Part shown: in pieces, positions 33,568 through 41,889 of the stretch | How positions within the stretch are numbered: the stretch's first letter is position 1 | Layout: the number at the start of each line of letters is the position of its first letter | From: Ruegeria sp. EL01 | Lineage (GTDB): Bacteria; Pseudomonadota; Alphaproteobacteria; Rhodobacterales; Rhodobacteraceae | Direction of reading: 5' to 3' | NCBI RefSeq assembly: GCF_900313035.1 | Contig: NZ_OMPS01000044.1 | Location: forward strand, 124,001 to 188,000 | Length of the DNA stretch: 64,000 nucleotides | Notes under the pieces: model-generated | What the model was told of the DNA's origin: nothing | The model's database searches: none | Seen by the model: only the letters and a program-made list of their open reading frames with translations | Translations under genes and position numbers: made by a program

Positions 33568-34403
33568 TGCTGAGGTAGATCTGCCAAACGGTATTCCCTG
33601 CGTTTCTTGGGCGCTGGCGCGTTTGGATCTGGCGGCGGCGGGTTCAGGATGTTTTGCACCCATTGCTGCGCCTCGGCACATCCATCGCCTTTGGGTGGCG
33701 CGTCCTGATTTACGCATCCGCGCGACCCGCGCGGACATTTCAGCCGCACATGGAAATGATAGTGATGCCCCCACCAAGGTCGGATCTTACGCAGATAGGC
33801 GCGGTTGCCTTTTTCATCATTGCACATCTGCACTTTGGCGCCCGGGAACACGAAAATCCGCGCGACGCGCTTGTCCTTGGCAGCCTCTTTCAGAACGGCA
33901 TGGTGTTGCTTGGTCCAGTTGCCGTTCACATAGGCCCCATTGGACCGGCGCAACGAAATGGACGAGAGATTCTCGCGCGCTTTGCGCGACAGGCGCATGT
34001 TATCACCCGGCAGCATCCAGATATCGATGTCCAAACCCAGCTGGTGACTACGGTGCCCCGATGTCATCGGACCACCACGCGGCTGGCTGATATCCCCGAC
34101 ATAAAGACCGTTCCATCCCCGCTGTTTGGCGGCAAACTTGCTGAGGTCCTGCACGTAATCAATTGCCTCGGGGTGTCCCCAATTGCGGTTGCGCGACAAA
34201 CGCATTGCCTGCCATGTCGGTCCTGTCTCGGGCAATTGCACCGACCCGGCGGCGCATCCGCGCGAGTAACTGCCGAAGGCGGCTGCTTTTTGTTGTGAAT
34301 TTTGCTTTTGCGCCCCGAACAACTGTTTGGCCAAGGGCTGTGCCCCAGCCGTGCCTGCCAAAGTTATCGTGGCCAAAATCGCCAAAAAACGTAGTAAAAT
34401 CAT
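33540..34403 (-). CDS. mepA: Penicillin-insensitive murein endopeptidase
   Basis: 287 residues. It is a periplasmic zinc peptidase that cuts D-Ala-meso-DAP cross-links in peptidoglycan. A signal peptide (1-21) is followed by the LAS-type zinc site: H120 and D127 in SHQLGLDID and H218 in HYHFHVRL, by family alignment. Four or more cysteines suggest disulfides. The downstream esterase-like gene overlaps it by 28 bp and the MFS gene upstream by four bases, so the three genes form one leftward unit. Confidence 0.93.
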   Translation of the reverse strand: MILLRFLAILATITLAGTAGAQPLAKQLFGAQKQNSQQKAAAFGSYSRGCAAGSVQLPETGPTWQAMRLSRNRNWGHPEAIDYVQDLSKFAAKQRGWNGLYVGDISQPRGGPMTSGHRSHQLGLDIDIWMLPGDNMRLSRKARENLSSISLRRSNGAYVNGNWTKQHHAVLKEAAKDKRVARIFVFPGAKVQMCNDEKGNRAYLRKIRPWWGHHYHFHVRLKCPRGSRGCVNQDAPPKGDGCAEAQQWVQNILNPPPPDPNAPAPKKRREYRLADLPQQCAAVLQSN

Positions 34404-35767
34404 CTGCTCTGATCCCCTTCCGGTCTGACCCAGCGCATCAGGACTAGACCCAGAATAAACAACAGAACGATGGGTGACACCCCCAATCGTGCACTCCCCG
34501 TTGCAGTTGTTGCAATCCCGATCAGTAGCGGGGCGGCAAACGCGGTTGCGCGGCCCGACAACCCATAAAGACCAAAGCTTTCAACCGGGGCTTTGGGATC
34601 GGTATGGCGGACCATCATCGAGCGGCTGGCCGATTGCAAAATCCCACCCATGCCCCCGATCAGCACCCCGCAGCCAAAAAAGACCAGATCCGGCAAGCCC
34701 GACCCTTCGGGCAAAGCGATGCCATAGATCTGGGTTCGATCCATCATGACAACGGTCGCGCAGACGAAAATCAGTACCCAAATAGCCACGATAATAACCG
34801 GCTTGGGGCCGTATTTCTTGTCCAGCTTGCCACCAATCCAGGCAAAAACTGCCGCTGCCAGCACGCTGACAATGCCAAATACGCCGATCTTGATCAGATC
34901 CCATTCCAGCACCAGCCGCGCATAGACGCCCCCAAACGTATAAAGCCCGTTCAATGCATCGCGATACAACATGGACGAGCCCAAGTAAGACGCAAGACTG
35001 ACCCGGTGACGCAAGGCGGAAATGGAATGGCCCAGCAATCGCAATGCCTCGCCGATACTGCCTTTTTTGTCCGGTTCGGGATCGTCCCGGACCCACAGGA
35101 AGTAGGGAACCATGAAAAGGACAAACCAGCCGGCCGTGAACGGCCCGACGAAGCGCGTGCCCTCGCGTTCAGCAGCATTCAGACCAAACATCGGATCCAT
35201 CCCGATCAGCGTCTTGCCATTGGCCTGTTCGACAAACAAAGCCAGCATGATGGCAAGCGAGATCAGCCCACCGAAATAGCCAAAAGCAAACCCAGACCCG
35301 GAAATCTCACCCACTTCGCTGTCATCGCCAAGATCCGGAAGCTGCGAGTTGATGAAAATCAGCGCATATTCGGCGCCGACAAAGCCCAAACCAAACGCCG
35401 ACAACATCAGCCACATGTTCGAGCCGTCTGGCAACGTGTACCATAATGCGGCCGAGCCCACGGCGTACATCACCGAAAAGGCGAAAATCCACGGCATGCG
35501 ACGGCCCGATACATCCGCCATCGCTCCCATCAACGGCGCGCCAAATGCGATGATCAAACCAATGATGGTCATACAGTTGGCCCATACCGTCTGCGCACGT
35601 GCGTCTGCGGCATCGCCATCCAGACCCGAGTTTACAAAGAACTCGGCGGCGACCCCTGCAAAGTAGGGGCCAAAGACAAAGGTGACCAGCAAGGTGTGAT
35701 ACGGTTGGCTGGCCCAATCAAAAAACCACCAGCCCCAGATGCGCTTGCGCTTGGAAATCTCTGCCAT
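34400..35767 (-). CDS. MFS transporter, UMF1/Atg22-like
   Basis: 455 residues with twelve predicted membrane helices. The WGWWFFDWASQPYHTLLVTF start and the GSGFAFGYFGGL and FGLYGLSGRATAF segments are typical of the unknown major facilitator family 1, related to yeast Atg22. Members are thought to export small molecules such as amino acids, but the substrate is not known. It is the first gene of a leftward unit with mepA and the esterase-like gene. Confidence 0.88.
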   Translation of the reverse strand: MAEISKRKRIWGWWFFDWASQPYHTLLVTFVFGPYFAGVAAEFFVNSGLDGDAADARAQTVWANCMTIIGLIIAFGAPLMGAMADVSGRRMPWIFAFSVMYAVGSAALWYTLPDGSNMWLMLSAFGLGFVGAEYALIFINSQLPDLGDDSEVGEISGSGFAFGYFGGLISLAIMLALFVEQANGKTLIGMDPMFGLNAAEREGTRFVGPFTAGWFVLFMVPYFLWVRDDPEPDKKGSIGEALRLLGHSISALRHRVSLASYLGSSMLYRDALNGLYTFGGVYARLVLEWDLIKIGVFGIVSVLAAAVFAWIGGKLDKKYGPKPVIIVAIWVLIFVCATVVMMDRTQIYGIALPEGSGLPDLVFFGCGVLIGGMGGILQSASRSMMVRHTDPKAPVESFGLYGLSGRATAFAAPLLIGIATTATGSARLGVSPIVLLFILGLVLMRWVRPEGDQSR

Positions 35768-35897
35768 ACCTGCCTCTGTTTTATCGTTGTTTTAGTAAGA
35801 CGAGTGTTTGCTGCATTTCGCAAGCGTTCTGTTGCGGCAGTCTTGCTCTTTGCCGTAAGGGCGCTTAGGTCTCAGCCAGTAAGAAAACGGAGTGCCC

Positions 35898-36185
35898 ATG
35901 CTGTCGCTGATCCAAATCCTGTTGCTTATCCTGGACATTGTCTGGTTCATCATTCTTGCTTATGTGATCATGAGCTGGTTGATCAACTTTCAGGTGCTCA
36001 ACCTTCATCAACAGCTGGTGGCGCAGATTTGGTATGGTTTGAACCGCATACTCGAACCAATTTACGGTCCGATCCGCCGTATTCTACCTGCAATGGGTGG
36101 GCTCGACCTGACACCTTTGGTCGTGCTGATCGGTGTCTATGCTTTGCGGATCATTCTGATCAACAATATGGTCTATTTCTACTGA
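35898..36185 (+). CDS. yggT: YggT family membrane protein
   Basis: 95 residues with two hydrophobic helices (about 5-30 and 70-90) and the family segment LNRILEPIYGPIRRILP between them. Family members lie in the inner membrane; proposed roles in osmotic stress or cell-division positioning are not settled. The ATG at 35898 follows GGAG by five bases; a GTG two codons earlier is less likely. Confidence 0.88.
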   Translation: MLSLIQILLLILDIVWFIILAYVIMSWLINFQVLNLHQQLVAQIWYGLNRILEPIYGPIRRILPAMGGLDLTPLVVLIGVYALRIILINNMVYFY

Positions 36186-36263
36186 CCTCTTGTTCACTGA
36201 ATCTTAGTATGTGATTGTCCTGTCTTAAGAGCAGACAAACCTTAAAACAGGGCAACGCCGCAC

Positions 36264-38303
36264 ATGTTCGACGCCGCACCTTTGCTGCGAGATGTCTTTG
36301 GATTCGATGACTTCCGCCCTGGGCAGGAAGAGATCGTCGATGCCGTGACAGCGGGCGAGAACGTGCTGGCCATCATGCCTACGGGTGGCGGCAAATCCCT
36401 GTGTTTCCAATTACCTGCCCTACTACGCGACGGGGTCACGGTGGTGATCTCTCCGCTGATCGCCCTGATGCGCGATCAGGTGCGCGGGCTGCAAGAGGCC
36501 GGCGTCGAGGCCGGCGCGCTGACATCCGGAAACACCCCCGAGGAAACCGATGCGGTGTGGGAAGCACTGGAGGCTGGACGGCTCAAGCTGCTGTACATGG
36601 CCCCCGAACGTCTGGCCGCGGGGTCCGCGATGGGGATGCTGCGGCGGATCAACGTCAGCCTGATCGCCGTCGACGAAGCCCATTGCGTCAGTCAATGGGG
36701 TCACGATTTCCGCCCAGATTACCTGCGGATCGGGGAACTGCGCCGTACACTGAACATTCCGCTGGCCGCGTTTACCGCCACGGCAGACGCGGAAACGCAG
36801 GACGAGATTGTCGAAAAGCTGTTCGACGGCTCGCCCCCGCGCAAGTTCCTGCGCGGGTTCGACCGGCCCAATATTCATTTGGCCTTTGGGGCCAAGGACG
36901 GGCCCCGCAAGCAAATCCTCGATTTCGCTGCGGCGCGCAAAGGACAATCCGGCATCGTCTATTGCGGCACCCGCAACAAAACCGAGGTGCTGGCACAGGC
37001 CCTGCGCGCCGAAGGTCACGCCGCCTGCCATTATCATGGCGGGATGGAGGCTGAGGACCGCCGCATCGTCGAAACCCGCTTTGCCCGCGAAGACGGTCTG
37101 ATCGTCGTGGCCACGGTGGCCTTTGGCATGGGCATCGACAAGCCTGATATCCGCTGGGTCGCCCATGCGGACCTGCCCAAATCCATCGAAGCCTATTATC
37201 AGGAAATCGGGCGCGCCGGACGCGATGGCGACCCTGCTGAAACCCTGACCCTGTTCGGCCCTGACGATATCCGCCTGCGACGGACACAGATCGACGAAGG
37301 ACTTGCCCCAGCAGAACGGCGCGGGGCGGATCACGGTCGTCTGAACGCCCTGCTGGGTCTGGCCGAAGCGCTGAAATGCCGTCGACAGACTTTGTTGGGG
37401 TATTTCGGGGAACAGGCTGAACCCTGCGGCAAGTGCGATCTGTGCGATACACCGCCTGAAATTTTTGATGGCACCACGCCGGTGCGTATGGCCCTGTCCG
37501 CGATCCTGCGGACCGAGGAATGGTTCGGCGCTGGTCACCTGATCGACATCCTGCTGGGCAGCGATACCGATAAAATCCGCACCCGTCGCCATGACAATCT
37601 GTCCACCTACGGCATCGGCAAAGAGTGGTCGCGCCCGCAATGGCAGGCGATCTTCCGGCAGATGATGGGGTATGATCTGGTGAGACCCGACCCCGACCGT
37701 CACGGCGCGCTGCGCATGACCGAGGCCGCCAAGCCGATCCTAAAAGGCGAAGCGCAGATCGATCTGCGCAAGGATACGATCCGCAAGGCAACCCGGCGCC
37801 CTGCGGTCAAAGCTATGGTGTCCGAAGAAGACGCGCCGCTGTTGTCGGCGCTCAAGGCCAAGCGTCGCGCACTTGCCGAATCCGCGCGCGTACCGGCCTA
37901 TGTCATCTTCCCTGACCGCACCCTGATCGAGATGGCCGAAACACGCCCCGCGACGCTGGACGATATGGCCCGGATCAGTGGCATTGGCGCGAAGAAACTG
38001 GAACGCTACGGGACCACCTTCCTTGAGATTCTGACCGGCGCGGTCGAGGAATTGCACCCCGCGCGCCGCAAACTGGCCGGGCGCGATCAGGGCGCGGTTT
38101 ATGACCGACTGCTGGAAGTGCAATCGCAACTTTCCCGTGGTCCGGACGGGATCGACAAACCGCTGACCTGCTCGGCTGCGCAACTGGCAAAGGTGGCGCA
38201 ATTGCGTGACGGTGATGCCCGCGCGCTGGAGCAGCTTCTGGGCGAACGTCGCGCTGATAGATTTGGTGCAGCGTTTCTGGACGTGTTGCAGGCAGCAGGC
38301 TAG
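36264..38303 (+). CDS. recQ: ATP-dependent DNA helicase RecQ
   Basis: 679 residues. A 3'-5' helicase for recombination and fork repair. Walker A TGGGKS (K44), DEAH (137-140) and the aromatic-rich loop (SQWGHDFRPDYL) lie in the first RecA domain; the second carries YYQEIGRAGRDG. A zinc-binding cysteine cluster (CRRQTLLGYFG to CGKCDLC) and winged helix follow, then an HRDC domain at about 525-600. A further tail of about 80 residues after the HRDC is an extra. No LexA box is visible upstream. Confidence 0.97.
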   Translation: MFDAAPLLRDVFGFDDFRPGQEEIVDAVTAGENVLAIMPTGGGKSLCFQLPALLRDGVTVVISPLIALMRDQVRGLQEAGVEAGALTSGNTPEETDAVWEALEAGRLKLLYMAPERLAAGSAMGMLRRINVSLIAVDEAHCVSQWGHDFRPDYLRIGELRRTLNIPLAAFTATADAETQDEIVEKLFDGSPPRKFLRGFDRPNIHLAFGAKDGPRKQILDFAAARKGQSGIVYCGTRNKTEVLAQALRAEGHAACHYHGGMEAEDRRIVETRFAREDGLIVVATVAFGMGIDKPDIRWVAHADLPKSIEAYYQEIGRAGRDGDPAETLTLFGPDDIRLRRTQIDEGLAPAERRGADHGRLNALLGLAEALKCRRQTLLGYFGEQAEPCGKCDLCDTPPEIFDGTTPVRMALSAILRTEEWFGAGHLIDILLGSDTDKIRTRRHDNLSTYGIGKEWSRPQWQAIFRQMMGYDLVRPDPDRHGALRMTEAAKPILKGEAQIDLRKDTIRKATRRPAVKAMVSEEDAPLLSALKAKRRALAESARVPAYVIFPDRTLIEMAETRPATLDDMARISGIGAKKLERYGTTFLEILTGAVEELHPARRKLAGRDQGAVYDRLLEVQSQLSRGPDGIDKPLTCSAAQLAKVAQLRDGDARALEQLLGERRADRFGAAFLDVLQAAG

Positions 38304-38336
38304 ATACGGGTCTGACAGGCAAGAACGAGGGCGGAT

Positions 38337-39107
38337 ATGCTGGTAGTGATTTCCCCGGCCAAGCGGCTGGACTGGGCGGAACGAGACGAAAAAGCGACTG
38401 AACCCGCCTTTCAGGACGACGCAATCCGCCTGTCCAAAACCGCCCGCAACCTGACGCTTGGTGATCTGAAAAAGCTGATGGACCTCAGCGACGATCTGGC
38501 CCGCCTGAACCGGGACCGCTATCGTGTCTTTTCCGAAGATCCCGGGTCTGACCAAACGCGACCCGCTGCTTTGGCTTTTGCAGGTGACACTTACCAAGGT
38601 CTTGAGGCCGCGTCGCTGGATGCAGATGAAATGGCCTGGGCCCAAGATCATTTGCGCATCCTCTCAGGTCTTTATGGGATATTGCGCCCCTTGGATGCCA
38701 TTCAGGCCTATCGGTTGGAGATGGGCAGCAGGCTGAAAACCCGTCGTGGCAAGAACCTGTACGAATACTGGCGCGATCAGTTGAGCAAAGCGTTAAACGC
38801 GCAGGCCAATAAAATCGACAGCAACATTTTGGTGAACTGCGCCAGCCAGGAGTACTTTGGGGCCGTTGACCCCAAAGCGTTGAAACTGCGCACTATTACG
38901 CCAGTCTTTATGGAAGACAAAGCAGGCACCCCGAAAATCGTTAGCTTCTTTGCTAAGAAAGCCCGCGGGGCGATGGCGCGCTATGTCATCCAGCATCGTC
39001 TAACCGATCCAAAAGGACTGCTGGATTTCGATACCGGGGGCTATGCATATCGCCCGGACCTGTCGGAGGAGAACAAACCGGTCTTTGTTCGCCCCTATCA
39101 GGCCTAA
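38337..39107 (+). CDS. yaaA: Peroxide stress protein YaaA
   Basis: 256 residues. The MLVVISPAKRLDW start, LLKKLMDLSDDLA-like block, FAGDTYQGLEAASLDADEM and RLKTRRGKNLYEYW match the DUF328/YaaA family, which limits intracellular iron and oxidative DNA damage under H2O2 in E. coli. It follows recQ by 33 bp on the same strand, so cotranscription of the two DNA-protection genes is plausible. It converges with the VOC gene by a 4-bp overlap. Confidence 0.94.
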   Translation: MLVVISPAKRLDWAERDEKATEPAFQDDAIRLSKTARNLTLGDLKKLMDLSDDLARLNRDRYRVFSEDPGSDQTRPAALAFAGDTYQGLEAASLDADEMAWAQDHLRILSGLYGILRPLDAIQAYRLEMGSRLKTRRGKNLYEYWRDQLSKALNAQANKIDSNILVNCASQEYFGAVDPKALKLRTITPVFMEDKAGTPKIVSFFAKKARGAMARYVIQHRLTDPKGLLDFDTGGYAYRPDLSEENKPVFVRPYQA

Positions 39108-39559
39108 GTTAGAAGCGATGGATCGTAGGCCACCAGTTCAACCGTATTTCCCTCGGGGTCCTCGGTGAAAATGCCACGCCAGCCGATCCAGCCGAACTCT
39201 TCGATCCGGTAAGGCTGACCGATCTCATCATACCAGCGCAACACGGCATCCTGTTCTTCAAACGGCAGGGACAATGCTATGTGATGCAACGCAGAGCCGC
39301 CGCCCGTAACAGGCCGATCTGCGCCTATAGGATGCAGCCCAGGACGTGGCGCGGCCACGTGATGAAACAAGGCAAGCACCTGCGTGTGCCCGCCAAAACC
39401 TTCGGCAATGCGGAAAAACACGATGGCGCTGTTGTGATCCCCGTACAGCCGTTCCAGGCCAATCACGGTTTCATAAAACGCGACCATCGCACTCATATCT
39501 GCACAGCGAATAGCAATCTCGCCCAAAGCGCGTGCGCGAAACCCTCGATCCTTTGACAT
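39104..39559 (-). CDS. VOC family protein (glyoxalase/dioxygenase fold)
   Basis: 151 residues with the two beta-alpha-beta-beta-beta modules of the vicinal oxygen chelate fold. Likely metal ligands are H118-region (ALHHIALSLPF) and E near the C-terminus (EDPEGNTVELVAYD). It is one of many uncharacterised VOC proteins; no substrate can be inferred. It lies nine bases after the histidine kinase on the same strand, so they may share a transcript. Confidence 0.88.
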   Translation of the reverse strand: MSKDRGFRARALGEIAIRCADMSAMVAFYETVIGLERLYGDHNSAIVFFRIAEGFGGHTQVLALFHHVAAPRPGLHPIGADRPVTGGGSALHHIALSLPFEEQDAVLRWYDEIGQPYRIEEFGWIGWRGIFTEDPEGNTVELVAYDPSLLT

Positions 39560-39568
39560 TTGCTCAGC

Positions 39569-41773
39569 CTAGTCAGCCTGTTCTGTTTCAGCAATGACCG
39601 GAATAGCGCATTTGGGACAGTGTTTCAGGATCATTTGATGGATCAGCTTTTTGTGCAGTGGTTTGGTCAGGTAATGATCCAAACCCGCAGACAAAATCCC
39701 CTGATCGTCCCCGGCCATCGCATGCGCTGTCAGGGCAACAATGGGAACATGACGGCCTGTTTCAATCTCGAACCGGCGAATTTCGCCGGTGGCCTGCTTG
39801 CCATCCATTTTGGGCATTGAGATGTCCATGAAGACCAAATCAGGCTCGAAGTCCTCATAGGCATCGACCGCTTCGATCCCGTTGGCTGCAAAGCGCAGGT
39901 CGATGTCTAAATCCTTCACCATCTTTTTCAGGATGAGCTGATTGGTTCGATTGTCCTCGGCCGCCAGAACCCGCATGAGTCGTTGCCCCCCTGGTCGATC
40001 CGCAGGCGCCGCACCGGCGGGTTCTGGGTCGTTTGACATCAAAGGTGGACTCCCAAGGGCCATAAGTCGGGAATACAGCTCGGACCGGGGGATTGGTTTT
40101 TGCAACACCCCTTCTATCAGATGCCGCGCAGGGTTGGTGTGAATTACGCCGGGATTGGCAGACATCACCACAACCGGCAGATCGTCCCAACCCCGTTCCT
40201 TAAAGAGTGTTGCCAGCTCCAGCCCATCCATATCCGGCAGGTCGTGATCGCAAAGGACAAGGTCAATCGAGGCATCAAGCTTTGCAAGCCCCTCATGGCC
40301 CGAGGCACATACAGTGACTTCGATCCCAAGACGACCCAGCTGTTTGGCCAGAATGGCGCGATTGACGGCCATATCTTCGACCACCATGACATGTTTCAAA
40401 CGATCGGCCAGATCCGGCGGTGCAGGCTGCGGGCCTTCTGCAACCGGCAAAGACGTACGAAAGCCAAAACACGATCCCTGACCCGGTTCACTTTCGACCC
40501 AGACCGAACCGCGCATCATATTGATCAGACGCTTGGTGATCGCCAGGCCCAGTCCGGTGCCTTCGAACTGACGGTTGCGTTCATCCTCGATCTGATTGAA
40601 TTCGCCAAAGATATGCCCAACCTTGTCCGCATCGATGCCGATACCAGTGTCTTCGATTGCAATATGGATGTCACAGGTCTGGTCGTTGGCATCCGGCACA
40701 CCGGTCACCCGGATCAGCACATGCCCTTCGGCCGTAAACTTCACAGCGTTACCGACCAGATTCGTCAAGACCTGCCGCACCCGGCCCGGGTCGCCCACAA
40801 AAAGCGTCGGCATGAACAGATCGTAATCCACCAACAGCGTCAGCCCCTTGTCCCGAACGCTGGGCTGCAACAACATCGCCACCTCAAGGATACACCGTTC
40901 CAGATCGAATTGTTCGGGGTGCAGGATCAGCTTGTCAGCTTCGATCTTGGAATAGTCCAGAACATCGTTGATGATGACCAGCAATGCCTCGCCCGAGTTG
41001 CGGATCGTATTGACATACAGCCGCTGCTCTTCGTCCATCGGCGTTTCGCTCAGCAGCTCGGTCATTCCGACAATACCGTTCATCGGCGTTCGGATTTCAT
41101 GGCTCATATTGGCCAGAAATGCCGATTTCGCCCTGTTCGCAGCTTCGGCACGTTCGCGCGCGGCTTTAAGGTCGGTCTCGTGCTGGACCGAGGCGGTTAT
41201 GTTGAGCGCCAGGCTCACGACATCCCCACCACTGCCGCGCTGGTCGATGAGGCGAATATAGTGCCCGTTCCAAAGCTGGATCACCACCGACGGCGGGTTT
41301 GCACGCGCCCACCGATCCTGCATTCTGGCGCACCATGCTTCGGCGGGTTCAGGCCCGATATCCACGATCCCTTCAGTCGTCAAAAGCTCCAGAATCCGCG
41401 AATAAGGTATTCCCTGTGCAACCTCATCCAGCCCCTCAAACACACCTAGATAAGCCGCGTTGGCACTGATCAGCCTGCTGTCACCGTCAAAGAAGGCAAA
41501 CCCGTCCTGAATGGTTTGGATCGAATGCCAGAGGCGACGTTCGGCCACCTCGATCTTGGCATTGGCTACGGTCAGGTCTGATTTGACCTTTTCATTCTCC
41601 CCCCGAACCGTCTCAACCTCGGCCTGGGTTTCGTCAATGCGTTTTGTCAGGGCCATGGCGTGGCGACCCAGTTTGCGGTTTGCGGCGGACAGTTCCGCCT
41701 GTTTCAGATCAAGCAACCGCTCGGCTGCCAGACGCGCGCGCCGTTCTTGTGCCAGTTTGTTTGCAAGACTCAT
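39569..41773 (-). CDS. Hybrid sensor histidine kinase with two receiver domains
   Basis: 734 residues with no membrane segment, so cytoplasmic. In order: an N-terminal coiled coil (about 1-80), a PAS-type domain (about 83-195), HisKA with H225 in SHEIRTPMNG, HATPase_c (about 330-442, N-box GNAVKFT, G1 DTGIGI, G2 GTGLGL), receiver 1 (about 461-572, D509) and receiver 2 (about 600-718, D650). No Hpt domain or DNA-binding output is encoded next to it, so the phosphate must go to a partner elsewhere. It is divergent from the alpha-2-macroglobulin operon. Confidence 0.95.
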   Translation of the reverse strand: MSLANKLAQERRARLAAERLLDLKQAELSAANRKLGRHAMALTKRIDETQAEVETVRGENEKVKSDLTVANAKIEVAERRLWHSIQTIQDGFAFFDGDSRLISANAAYLGVFEGLDEVAQGIPYSRILELLTTEGIVDIGPEPAEAWCARMQDRWARANPPSVVIQLWNGHYIRLIDQRGSGGDVVSLALNITASVQHETDLKAARERAEAANRAKSAFLANMSHEIRTPMNGIVGMTELLSETPMDEEQRLYVNTIRNSGEALLVIINDVLDYSKIEADKLILHPEQFDLERCILEVAMLLQPSVRDKGLTLLVDYDLFMPTLFVGDPGRVRQVLTNLVGNAVKFTAEGHVLIRVTGVPDANDQTCDIHIAIEDTGIGIDADKVGHIFGEFNQIEDERNRQFEGTGLGLAITKRLINMMRGSVWVESEPGQGSCFGFRTSLPVAEGPQPAPPDLADRLKHVMVVEDMAVNRAILAKQLGRLGIEVTVCASGHEGLAKLDASIDLVLCDHDLPDMDGLELATLFKERGWDDLPVVVMSANPGVIHTNPARHLIEGVLQKPIPRSELYSRLMALGSPPLMSNDPEPAGAAPADRPGGQRLMRVLAAEDNRTNQLILKKMVKDLDIDLRFAANGIEAVDAYEDFEPDLVFMDISMPKMDGKQATGEIRRFEIETGRHVPIVALTAHAMAGDDQGILSAGLDHYLTKPLHKKLIHQMILKHCPKCAIPVIAETEQAD

Positions 41774-41835
41774 ATCGATCAGTTCCGAGACGCTATCCGC
41801 TCAGCATCCCGACAGACCGTGAAAAAGTGTTTAAG

Positions 41836-41849
41836 CCGTTGCGCAACGG
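41836..41849. promoter_or_regulatory. Perfect palindrome between histidine kinase and alpha-2-macroglobulin genes
   Basis: CCGTTGCGCAACGG is an exact 14-bp palindrome in the 116-bp divergent spacer, 41-54 bp before the alpha-2-macroglobulin start. Its position suits an operator. I do not recognise its regulator, and a chance GC-rich palindrome is possible. Confidence 0.35.
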
Positions 41850-41889
41850 GCGCACGACATGCGAGGCTGACGACAAAGAGGAGGGCGTC

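Noticed and set aside
36423-37703. 426-codon minus-strand ORF opposite recQ
   Set aside because: It is fully antisense to a clear RecQ reading frame and its translation has no recognisable family.
40100-41449. 449-codon plus-strand ORF opposite the histidine kinase
   Set aside because: Antisense to a well-defined hybrid kinase; Arg/His-rich composition typical of a shadow frame.
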